Part shown: positions 1 to 6,658 of the stretch, piece by piece
Numbering within the stretch: the first letter of the stretch is position 1
Layout of the letters: every line of letters begins with the position of its first letter
Source: DATAVB01 sp040414495
GTDB taxonomy: Bacteria > Actinomycetota > Actinomycetes > Mycobacteriales > QHCD01
NCBI GenBank assembly: GCA_040414495.1
Contig: JBEDUI010000190.1
Location: 1 to 47,419, forward strand
Length of the DNA: 47,419 nucleotides
Reading direction: 5' to 3'
The notes under the pieces: generated by a model
What the model was told of the DNA's origin: nothing
Database searches by the model: none
What the model saw: the letters and a program-made list of their open reading frames with translations, nothing else
Position numbers and translations under genes: made by a program

Positions 1-8
1 GTTACCTT

Positions 9-332
9 TTATGGTGATCGGTGGGAGAGATCGGCCTCGATTTGGCCGGTCATTGTCTGGAATTCGTCCGCCAGATCGACCCCGTACCGATCGGCCAAGA
101 CCAGCACCGACCACAGACAGTCGGCGAGTTCGTGGCCCAACCGAGCGCGAGCGTCCTCGATGTGGCGGCGCCCGTCGACGGCCATCACGAGCTTGGCGAG
201 GTCGCCCACATCACCCATGAATCCCAGCGCGAGATCCCCGGTACTCCAAGCGTCCCGGCCGGCGTCCACATTGTGTCGGTCGTAGAGCTTCGCGATGTCG
301 ACGGCGCGAGATTGCAGCGAGGCAAGGTCCAT
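9..332 (-). CDS. MazG-like nucleotide pyrophosphohydrolase
   Basis: This 107-residue protein resembles the short, single-domain MazG-like family, all-alpha enzymes that hydrolyse non-canonical or excess (d)NTPs to monophosphates. The segments supporting this are LALGFMGDVGDLAKLV (about residues 33-48), which corresponds to the family's E-x-G-E-x2 helix, and GHELADCLWSVLVLADRYGVDL (about 66-87), which corresponds to its ExxD helix. The first metal-binding glutamates appear as G-D rather than E-E, so activity is not certain. No Shine-Dalgarno is visible before the ATG. A TAGATT hexamer about six bases upstream would suit a leaderless transcript. The gene sits beside an island of foreign-looking genes at tRNA-Thr and may belong to a second, adjoining island. 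Confidence 0.65.
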   Translation of the reverse strand: MDLASLQSRAVDIAKLYDRHNVDAGRDAWSTGDLALGFMGDVGDLAKLVMAVDGRRHIEDARARLGHELADCLWSVLVLADRYGVDLADEFQTMTGQIEADLSHRSP

Positions 333-509
333 TCGGCGAATCTAGCGGAGCAGTAGACGCCCGCACGCCAAGACCGATAATGGCTCACCTGCAGCCAGCG
401 CAAGAGGACGGCGTTTCTCTGCCGCGAGGCGGTAGAGAAGCCCGAGGGGCGCGTTGTGGGCGACCAGTCAACCTTGGCTGCTTGGCGTCGGGCCGCTCTT
501 GACCGGAGT

Positions 510-580
510 CTTGCCCACCGGGACTGACCTGCGGTTTTGGTGGAGCCGCCTGTCGGGAATCGAACCGACGACCTGCCCAT
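510..580. repeat. att-like direct repeat, copy 1 (tRNA-Thr 3' fragment)
   Basis: This copy matches 2499-2568 except for a five-base block (536-540), one extra G and one C/T change. Bases 541-580 are the 3' half of the tRNA-Thr gene, including T-arm, acceptor strand and CCA, without the 5' half. Bases 510-535 match the region just downstream of the intact tRNA. Such tRNA 3'-end duplications typically mark the far end of an integrated element. Confidence 0.85.
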
Positions 581-746
581 TTCGAATTGCAATCGCACTG
601 CGAATGAACGGCCCCAAAAAGGCAGCAGTAAGGCTGAACGAGTCCGCGCGAGTTCGGGTTTGTTCGAGGCGTTGGCTGCTCGTGTGCTCGTGCGATAGCT
701 TCAAGATCTTCTCGCGAGACATCCAGCAATCCCTTGGGAGCGCAGC

Positions 747-1721
747 GTGGTTACGCCGCAACAAATCGCTGAGGCCTTCGATCTCGGCCGACCTGATGGG
801 CCATTGACGCCGGTTCAGCACACCGTCTCGCGAACATGGCGGATGACCACGGACTATGGCTCGTTTCTTGTCAAGCAGCTTTGGTCTGACGAGGATCCGG
901 ATTGGGCTTTTCAGCTGGTCGACCGGATGGCATTCGAACAACGAGCCTCAGCCGCCGGTATTCGTACGCCCGCCACAGTGCCGCCCCTCCACCCGGCATT
1001 CGGGTGGACAGGACGAGTGGCCGGCCGAGGGGCCTACCGAGTAACCGAGTGGGTGGAGCATCGGAAGGTCACTGACGGTGATGACCTCTCCGACTGGCTT
1101 GGCTGGGCTCTAGCAACGATGCACACCTTTGAGCGCTATACGGGCAGCATCGAACCGCTTTACTACGTGCATCCTGCCGCAGAATGGCAGGCTTGGTCGT
1201 CGCAAGCCTCAGAGCAGCGACGGCCTTGGGCCGCCGAACTCGCGGATCATCTAGACGATTACCTCGCCATCACCAACAGGCTCCGCGCGGCTTTCCTTGA
1301 TGTGGGCGATTACGTGATCACTCACCGCGACATGGTTCCTTTCAACGTTCTGATCACGACAACGGGTCCCGTCCTGACCGACTGGGAGGTCATAGGAGCC
1401 GAAAGCGCCAGCCTCGAAGTAGGGTTCGCTGCCGTCACCTTCGGCCGCAGCAACACCGGCTACATCCGTCGCATTCTTGATTCCTACCGCGCAAACGGTG
1501 GCACGCTCGTTGGTGGTCTCGGCGAGAATCTTTTCGTTCACAAGCTTGGCAGCGAACTCGGCCGACTAGCGAGCATGCTTCAGGGAGCCGTCGACGGCAG
1601 TCCACTCCGAGGCTGGCAGATGCGCTACGACGATCATGACGAAGGCGTCGCCCAGCTCCTACAAGACGTTATTGCAACGGCTGAGCGGCTCGACAAGCTC
1701 GCGGTCAGTCTGGCCGAATGA
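747..1721 (+). CDS. Aminoglycoside phosphotransferase (APH) family kinase
   Basis: A 324-residue protein of the APH/choline kinase fold, which phosphorylates small hydroxylated molecules with ATP or GTP. The catalytic loop is clear at about residues 192-201 (THRDMVPFNVL, matching HxDxxxxN), followed by the metal-binding segment LTDWEVIG at about 210-217, where the usual D-F/W-E is kept. The N-terminal half has a lysine in FLVKQLW that may contact ATP. The GTG start follows a GGAG at 737-740 with suitable spacing. The substrate cannot be told: family members include antibiotic kinases, homoserine kinases and many of unknown role. It is the first gene of the tRNA-Thr island, 134 bases before the formyltransferase gene on the same strand. 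Confidence 0.8.
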   Translation: MVTPQQIAEAFDLGRPDGPLTPVQHTVSRTWRMTTDYGSFLVKQLWSDEDPDWAFQLVDRMAFEQRASAAGIRTPATVPPLHPAFGWTGRVAGRGAYRVTEWVEHRKVTDGDDLSDWLGWALATMHTFERYTGSIEPLYYVHPAAEWQAWSSQASEQRRPWAAELADHLDDYLAITNRLRAAFLDVGDYVITHRDMVPFNVLITTTGPVLTDWEVIGAESASLEVGFAAVTFGRSNTGYIRRILDSYRANGGTLVGGLGENLFVHKLGSELGRLASMLQGAVDGSPLRGWQMRYDDHDEGVAQLLQDVIATAERLDKLAVSLAE

Positions 1722-1855
1722 AACCAAAGGTCGATTTCGCGCGAGGATCTTCTCCCGTCGGGCAGTCGTAGACCTACCGGGCCGGCCTGCCAAGTCAACC
1801 AACGCTTTCCGGTAGGCCGATCCGATATCCGGAACCGAATGGCAATCACTAGGGT

Positions 1856-2443
1856 GTGCATGTGTTACGTCTCGCGATATTTGCTTCGGGCGCGGGCACA
1901 ACGGCTGGGGCCGTAATTTCGGCGTGCCAAACCGGCCGGATAGCAGGCGAAGTGGTCCTCGTTATTGGCAACAACAGTCGAGCTGAGGTATTCGCCCGAG
2001 CGAGGCGATTGGGTATCGCGACTCGGCATCTCAGTGGCCACACCCATCCTGACGCCGACCTGCTCGACACGGAGATCTTGCGAACATTGCGCTCCGCTGA
2101 TGCAACTCACGTCATCTTGGCTGGCTACATGAAGAAACTCGGCCGGCGGACCCTCGAAGCATTCGCTGGTCGTATTTTCAACACACATCCCGCGCTTCTG
2201 CCCGCGTTTGGGGGCCAGGGAATGTACGGAACTCGTGTGCACCAAGCCGTGCTCGAGTCTGGGGCCAGCATCACCGGCGCGACGGTGCATCTCGTTGAGG
2301 CTGAGTACGATACCGGACCGATCATTGCGCAGGCTGAGGTTGCTGTGATCGAGGCTGACACCGTTGAGAGTCTTGCGACGCGAGTGATGGCGACGGAACG
2401 GGAACTGCTCGTCTCGACGCTGGCTGCGATCGCCCGAGCTTGA
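1856..2443 (+). CDS. PurN-like formyltransferase
   Basis: A 195-residue protein of the glycinamide ribonucleotide formyltransferase (GART) fold, which moves a formyl group from 10-formyltetrahydrofolate to an amine. It has the N-terminal LAIFASGAGTT loop (about residues 6-16), FNTHPALLPAFGG (about 101-113) with the catalytic Asn and His, and TGATVHLVEAEYDTGPIIAQ (about 138-157) with the Asp seen in PurN. The length is close to PurN. Codon 1 (GTG) and a GTG two codons later are both possible starts; an AGGG at 1851-1854 fits the later one better. Because it sits on an island with a kinase, it may act on something other than purine precursors. No other purine genes are nearby. Confidence 0.8.
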   Translation: MHVLRLAIFASGAGTTAGAVISACQTGRIAGEVVLVIGNNSRAEVFARARRLGIATRHLSGHTHPDADLLDTEILRTLRSADATHVILAGYMKKLGRRTLEAFAGRIFNTHPALLPAFGGQGMYGTRVHQAVLESGASITGATVHLVEAEYDTGPIIAQAEVAVIEADTVESLATRVMATERELLVSTLAAIARA

Positions 2444-2498
2444 TCGGAAGTTGTCCCGACGCGGGCTGTTCGCCCTCGGGGACCCTGTCAACAGGGAG

Positions 2499-2568
2499 CT
2501 TGCCCACCGGGACTGACCTGCGGTGGGCGTGGAGCCGCCTGTCGGAATCGAACCGACGACCTGCTCAT
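2499..2568. repeat. att-like direct repeat, copy 2 (intact tRNA-Thr side)
   Basis: Second copy of the 510-580 repeat. Bases 2530-2568 lie inside the intact tRNA-Thr gene and 2499-2524 lie just downstream of it. The identity reaches into the anticodon arm and beyond the CCA, which is longer than the usual crossover core and gives a good estimate of the attachment site. Confidence 0.85.
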
Positions 2569-2605
2569 TACGAGTGAGCCGCTCTACCGACTGAGCTAAG
2601 GCGGC
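2530..2605 (-). tRNA. tRNA-Thr (anticodon CGT)
   Basis: Read on the minus strand this folds as a full cloverleaf: acceptor GCCGCCT paired with AGGCGGC, D-arm GCTC/GAGC, anticodon stem GCTCA/TGAGC with loop CTCGTAA (anticodon CGT, reading ACG), and T-arm GTCGG/CCGAC with loop TTCGATT. The 3' CCA is encoded. The gene is 76 bases including CCA. Its 3' half is duplicated at 541-580, which marks it as an integration site. Confidence 0.97.
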
Positions 2606-2638
2606 ATGCCTGGTGGGCAAGCCAGCACAGTGTAACGG

Positions 2639-3496
2639 TTAGCGCTGCGGCCCCGAACCGCCCACCGGGCCATCGCTTGCCGGCGACGCTTCGTAGGCCT
2701 GCCGCGACCCGCAGACCGACGCCTTGCTGCAGACGCACCGCCGGCCACCATCGTTGAGCCGGACCACGACCGAGTCGGTCGGCACGCTGTGTCCGACCAC
2801 CCGGCCATCGCCCTCAGGCGTCGAGACGTCCGACCCGATGGCCGGCGCCGTGGCCCCGAACTCCTGGTACAGCGGGTGCTCGTACTTCAGGCAGCACATC
2901 AGGCGACCACAAGCCCCCGAGATCCGCAGCGGGTTCAGCGGCAGGTCCTGGTCCTTGGCCATCCGGATCGACACCGGCTCGAAGTCCTTCAGGAACGTGG
3001 CGCAGCACAGGTCTCGGCCGCACGGCCCGATGCCGCCCTGGACCTTGGCCTCGTCGCGGGCAGACAGCTGGCGCAGCTCGACCCGGCACTTCAGCGTGGC
3101 GCCGAGGTCGCGCACGAGCGACCGGAAGTCGACCCGGTGCGGGGCGGAGAAGTAGATCGTGGCCCGCGAGCGCTCGGGCAGGTAGTCCACCCCGACGATC
3201 TTCATCGGCAGGTCGTGCTCGCGGATCAGCTTCTTGGCCGCCACCTTCGCCTCGGCCTTGCGGCGCCGGATCGTGGCATCCCGCTCCAGCGCCGCGTCGT
3301 CGGCGAGACCGGCGACCTTCGGCATCCCCTCGGTCTCGTCGCTGACCCACTGCGGCGCCCACACGCACTCGGCCACCTCGGGTCCGTCGTCGGTAGGCAC
3401 CAGTACCTTGTCCCCGACCTTCGGCTGGTACTCGCCCGGGTCGAGGTAGTACAGCCTGCCGTACCGGTTGAAGCTGACCGCACACACCATTCCCAT
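2639..3496 (-). CDS. ricT: PSP1/RicT domain protein (YaaT homologue)
   Basis: A homologue of Bacillus RicT (YaaT), a PSP1-domain protein. In Bacillus it joins RicA and RicF in an Fe-S-containing complex that affects RNase Y activity and development. The conserved core GGIGPCGRDLCC and, about 45 residues later, SGACGRLMCCLKYEHP supply the cysteine clusters that bind Fe-S in the family. I chose the ATG at 3496 (MGMVCAVSF); an in-frame TTG at 3520 and an ATG at 3490 are alternatives, and none has a strong Shine-Dalgarno. In actinobacteria this gene normally lies next to holB and tmk. Here a solute-binding protein gene separates them. RicA and RicF are not seen in the window. Confidence 0.85.
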   Translation of the reverse strand: MGMVCAVSFNRYGRLYYLDPGEYQPKVGDKVLVPTDDGPEVAECVWAPQWVSDETEGMPKVAGLADDAALERDATIRRRKAEAKVAAKKLIREHDLPMKIVGVDYLPERSRATIYFSAPHRVDFRSLVRDLGATLKCRVELRQLSARDEAKVQGGIGPCGRDLCCATFLKDFEPVSIRMAKDQDLPLNPLRISGACGRLMCCLKYEHPLYQEFGATAPAIGSDVSTPEGDGRVVGHSVPTDSVVVRLNDGGRRCVCSKASVCGSRQAYEASPASDGPVGGSGPQR

Positions 3497-3558
3497 GTCA
3501 GCCGAGGCTACGTCCTTCAAAGCTGTGCCGCCTGCCCGGGCCGCACCCGGCCACGATG

Positions 3559-5181
3559 TCAGTGCGACTTGGCGAACCCCTGCTCGTACTCCTTACGGAT
3601 CGCGTCGCCACCCTGGGCCCGCCATTCCTTCATCGTGTCGTCCCAACTCGACACCGGCTTGTGCCCCTGCAGGATCTGCGTCTGCGCATCGGTCAGCAAC
3701 GTTGACAGCGTCGCGTTCTTGGTCGAATACGCGTTGGAGAACAGCCCGATGGTCGGGTTCGGGACCGTCATCGGCACCGCTTTCAGCTGGTACGCATGCT
3801 CTTTCTTCGTCTCCTCCGGATGACCCGGCTCATAGAGGGCCATGGGCGCATCGGCGATATAGCCAACCGAATTGATGTCCTCGGCCGTGCCCCGTGAGGT
3901 CAGCGTGACATTGCCGTTCTTCATCGTGAAGTCGACGTCCTGCACTCCCCAGCGCCGGGTGATGTATTCCTGCGTACCGAACGGCGAGGCGAGATAATTC
4001 GCGATCCGCAGCAACTCCTTGATCCGGGCCGGCTTCGCCTTCCGGAATATCGCCGTACTGTACGAGGGGTTGCCGCGGAAAATAACCGCCTTCGTGCTGC
4101 CATCGTAATCCGGCGGGAACATTCCATTGACGTCCATTTCCGGGCTCTGCGGTTTGTACGAGGCGATGTAGCCGGTCCAGGCGGTGTAGTTGTCGAAGTT
4201 CATCGGGGTGGTGCCACCGCCGAACCAGTCCTTCGTCGGCGCATTGTCCTCGAAGGAATCCGGATGTACGTAGCCGGCCTTGACCAGCGCCGTAGCGTCG
4301 CTGAGCGCCTGCTTGTACGAATCCACTTCGTAGGCCGAGGTGAATTTCCCGTTCTTTTCCTGCCAGCTGTTCGGCGCGCCGAGCATTTGCTGGATGAACG
4401 CGATGAGCCCGCCCCAGTTGCCGATCGCCCAGCGGTGGCTCTTTTCGTTGGTGAGCTGCTTGCAGACATCAGCGAATTCCGAATAACTCTTCGGTTCCGG
4501 ATTGACGCCGAGCGTGTGGAAGATGTCGTCGCGCCGGTACATGATGTTGCCGGCCCGCTCGCGCGGAATCGGCAGGCCGTAGATCTCGCCGTTGTAGACC
4601 GTGGTCTTCCACTGTTCCTGGGTCAGGTTGGCCAGCAGCGGATAGTCCTTCACCGCGTCACCGGACACGTATTCGGTGATCGGCGCGAACTTGGCTGCCA
4701 GCAGTTGCGGTGTATTCGGCACGTTGCCGACGAGCTGGACAACATCGGGAATGTCGTCGCCGGCGATGGTGACCGCGAGCTTCTCTGACATGTTGCCCGC
4801 CAACACCATCTGAAGCTTCACATCGACGCCCAGCGCGTCATTCAACGCCGCCCAGTATTTGTTCTTCGACGGCCCGGGCGGGGCCGCCGAATAGATCGCT
4901 ATCATCGCCGAGACGCTGCCGCCATTGCCCGGCTTGCCATGGGTACAAGGCTGCGGATTGGCCGGATAGCGAAGGAATCCCGGCTGTACGCCGGAATCGG
5001 TCGCGGCAAGATCCGGCGTGGCACCGTTGAATCGGATATGGGTCGGCAGCACGACCTTTTCATTGCTCTCAGTGGAATTGCGCTGCGCCGAGTGGTTGCA
5101 GCCGGTCACGGTCGGCGCTATCGCGGCCGCGGCGGCGGCACCACCGGCGGTATGCAGGAATCGTCGTCGGCTGAGCTGCAT
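3559..5181 (-). CDS. Extracellular sugar-binding lipoprotein (ABC importer SBP)
   Basis: A 540-residue family 1 (LplA-like) solute-binding protein. The N-terminus has a twin-arginine motif (SRRRFLHTAGG, residues 4-14), an Ala-rich hydrophobic stretch, and a lipobox ending TVTGC at about residue 28, so it should be exported folded and lipid-anchored. The mature part has the usual features of long oligosaccharide-binding proteins (DIPDVVQLVG, NGEIYGLPIPRE, aromatic-rich C-terminal lobe). No permease or ATPase gene lies nearby, so it must work with components encoded elsewhere. A LacI-type operator lies just upstream of its start. It interrupts the usual ricT-holB arrangement, which suggests later insertion. 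The exact sugar is unknown. Confidence 0.85.
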   Translation of the reverse strand: MQLSRRRFLHTAGGAAAAAAIAPTVTGCNHSAQRNSTESNEKVVLPTHIRFNGATPDLAATDSGVQPGFLRYPANPQPCTHGKPGNGGSVSAMIAIYSAAPPGPSKNKYWAALNDALGVDVKLQMVLAGNMSEKLAVTIAGDDIPDVVQLVGNVPNTPQLLAAKFAPITEYVSGDAVKDYPLLANLTQEQWKTTVYNGEIYGLPIPRERAGNIMYRRDDIFHTLGVNPEPKSYSEFADVCKQLTNEKSHRWAIGNWGGLIAFIQQMLGAPNSWQEKNGKFTSAYEVDSYKQALSDATALVKAGYVHPDSFEDNAPTKDWFGGGTTPMNFDNYTAWTGYIASYKPQSPEMDVNGMFPPDYDGSTKAVIFRGNPSYSTAIFRKAKPARIKELLRIANYLASPFGTQEYITRRWGVQDVDFTMKNGNVTLTSRGTAEDINSVGYIADAPMALYEPGHPEETKKEHAYQLKAVPMTVPNPTIGLFSNAYSTKNATLSTLLTDAQTQILQGHKPVSSWDDTMKEWRAQGGDAIRKEYEQGFAKSH

Positions 5182-5215
5182 TGTCGTTCCGTCCTTTCGA
5201 CGGTATCAGCCATCT

Positions 5216-5257
5216 TGGAAAGCGCGGTAAGCGCGGTGAGCTGGAAAGCGCTATCCA
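5216..5257 (-). promoter_or_regulatory. LacI-family operator upstream of the sugar-binding protein
   Basis: TGGAAAGCGCTATCCA at 5242-5257 is one base away from a perfect 16-base palindrome of the LacI-family type centred on GCGC. A matching half-site, TGGAAAGCGC, lies at 5216-5225, 26 bases away. Both fall 35-76 bases upstream of the solute-binding protein start, where a sugar-responsive repressor would act. The repressor gene is not in the window. Confidence 0.65.
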
Positions 5258-5461
5258 GAGATGCTGGAACGTCGTTTTGGATTGAGTTTTTGGGGTTGGG
5301 CACACAGAAATGAGCGCTCGCGCCGCGAGCAATTTCTGCGTGAACTAACAATCAAAGTTTCCTGGGGCACGATTCTGTTGCCGGCGACGCCGAGTGTCAA
5401 GACTTATCCGGTATTGTTACCTAAGCGCCGATCGCGGCCGTATAGCCCCATCTACGGTGGG

Positions 5462-6658
5462 TCAGGGCAGCCGCAACGCTGTCGTCATCGCCTCCACCGC
5501 AATGCGCGGTTTGACGTTCAGCTCCAGCGCCTCCCGGCAGGCCAACACCGCATCCAGCCGCGCCAGCACCGCCTCGGGCGACAGCGTGGTCAGCCGCCGT
5601 ACGTCGGCCACCGCCTCCGGATGGGCCGGCGCGACTCCGGCGCCGGACTGGTCCAGCAGCACATCCCGGTAGAACGCGGCCAAGTCGACCAACGCCCGGT
5701 CCAACGCATCGCGTTGCGCCCGGGTCGCGCGCGACTTCTGCCTACGTTCCAGCTCTTTCAGCGCCGCCGCGGCACTGCGGTTGGCCGCTGCTGTTCCCTT
5801 ACCGGTGCCGCCGGCGCCCAATGACTGGGCCACGGCCTCTTTCTCCGGGGCGTCCCGCTCGGCCGAGTATGCGGCGGCCTCCTCCTCAGCCGCCCGGACC
5901 AGGCGGTCGGCCGCGGCCAGGCAGTCGTGCAAAGTGCGTAGCGAGGCCGGAATCGCCAACACTGCCGCCCGCCGGTCCCGGGCCTGCTCGTCCCGGGCCA
6001 GCCGCCGGGCCCGGCCGACGTGGCCCTGCGAGGCCTGCGCCGCCCAGTCCGCCAGCTCGTGGTCGACTCCCTCGCCGACCAGGACCGACGCGACCGCGGC
6101 CGCCGACGGCGTCCGCAACGTGACCACCCGACACCGGGACCGGATCGTCACCGGTACGTCGTCGGGGTGCGTCGATGGCGCGCAGAGCAGAAATACGGTC
6201 CGCTCCGGCGGTTCCTCGATCGCTTTGAGCAGGGCGTTGGCGGCGGCCTCGGTCAGCCGGTCAGCGTCCTCGACGATCACCACCTGCCAACGTCCGCCGC
6301 TGGGCGCGCGGGCGGCGGTCAGCACGATCTTGCGCATTTCCTGGACCGAGATCGACAGCCCGTCGGGCACGACCAGGTGCACGTCGGCATGGGTGCCGGT
6401 GAGGACGGTGTGGCAGGCCGGGCAGGTCCCGTCGCCGCCGTTCGGGCACTGCAGCGCTGCCGCGAACCGGCGGGCCGCGACCGATCGGCCCGAGCCGGGC
6501 GGTCCGGTGAACAGCCAGGCGTGCGTCATCTCGCCGGTATTCGCCGGCATCGGCTCGCCGGCCTGATGGCTGGCCACGATCTGGGCGGCGGCCCGGCTGG
6601 CCGCGGTCAAGGTCTGAATCACCTCGGGCTGACCGATCACGTCATCCCAGATGCTCAT
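5462..6658 (-). CDS. holB: DNA polymerase III delta' subunit
   Basis: Clamp-loader subunit that, with gamma/tau and delta, opens the beta clamp during replication. The 398-residue protein begins MSIWDDVIGQ, a typical delta' opening, and has a P-loop-like GPPGSGRS at about residues 52-59, a zinc-binding cluster (CPNGGDGTCPACH, about 71-83), VIVEDADRL and an SRC box (IRSRCRVV). The C-terminal half is alpha-helical and poorly conserved, as usual. Its ATG overlaps the stop of the MFS-tmk gene by four bases (ATGA), so the two are co-translated. This tmk-holB order is standard in actinobacteria. Confidence 0.93.
   Translation of the reverse strand: MSIWDDVIGQPEVIQTLTAASRAAAQIVASHQAGEPMPANTGEMTHAWLFTGPPGSGRSVAARRFAAALQCPNGGDGTCPACHTVLTGTHADVHLVVPDGLSISVQEMRKIVLTAARAPSGGRWQVVIVEDADRLTEAAANALLKAIEEPPERTVFLLCAPSTHPDDVPVTIRSRCRVVTLRTPSAAAVASVLVGEGVDHELADWAAQASQGHVGRARRLARDEQARDRRAAVLAIPASLRTLHDCLAAADRLVRAAEEEAAAYSAERDAPEKEAVAQSLGAGGTGKGTAAANRSAAAALKELERRQKSRATRAQRDALDRALVDLAAFYRDVLLDQSGAGVAPAHPEAVADVRRLTTLSPEAVLARLDAVLACREALELNVKPRIAVEAMTTALRLP

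Larger units (their letters stand above)
510..2568. mobile_element. Small genomic island at tRNA-Thr, no integrase
   Basis: Direct repeats that include the tRNA-Thr 3' half bracket about 1.9 kb carrying a kinase gene and a formyltransferase gene. By eye the base composition is lower in G+C than the housekeeping genes to the right. No integrase, excisionase or replication gene is present between the repeats, so the element is a remnant or would need an integrase from elsewhere. The intact tRNA is at the right end, as expected if integration restored the gene. Confidence 0.7.

Noticed and set aside
2483..2496. Hairpin CCCTGTCAACAGGG as tRNA-Thr terminator
   Set aside because: The stem is only five or six pairs, no T-run follows on the minus strand, and the other repeat copy lacks it.
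2789..3823. Long plus-strand frame opposite ricT
   Set aside because: It mirrors a clearly conserved gene on the other strand and is an Arg/Pro/His-rich product of high G+C; no ribosome site or family match.
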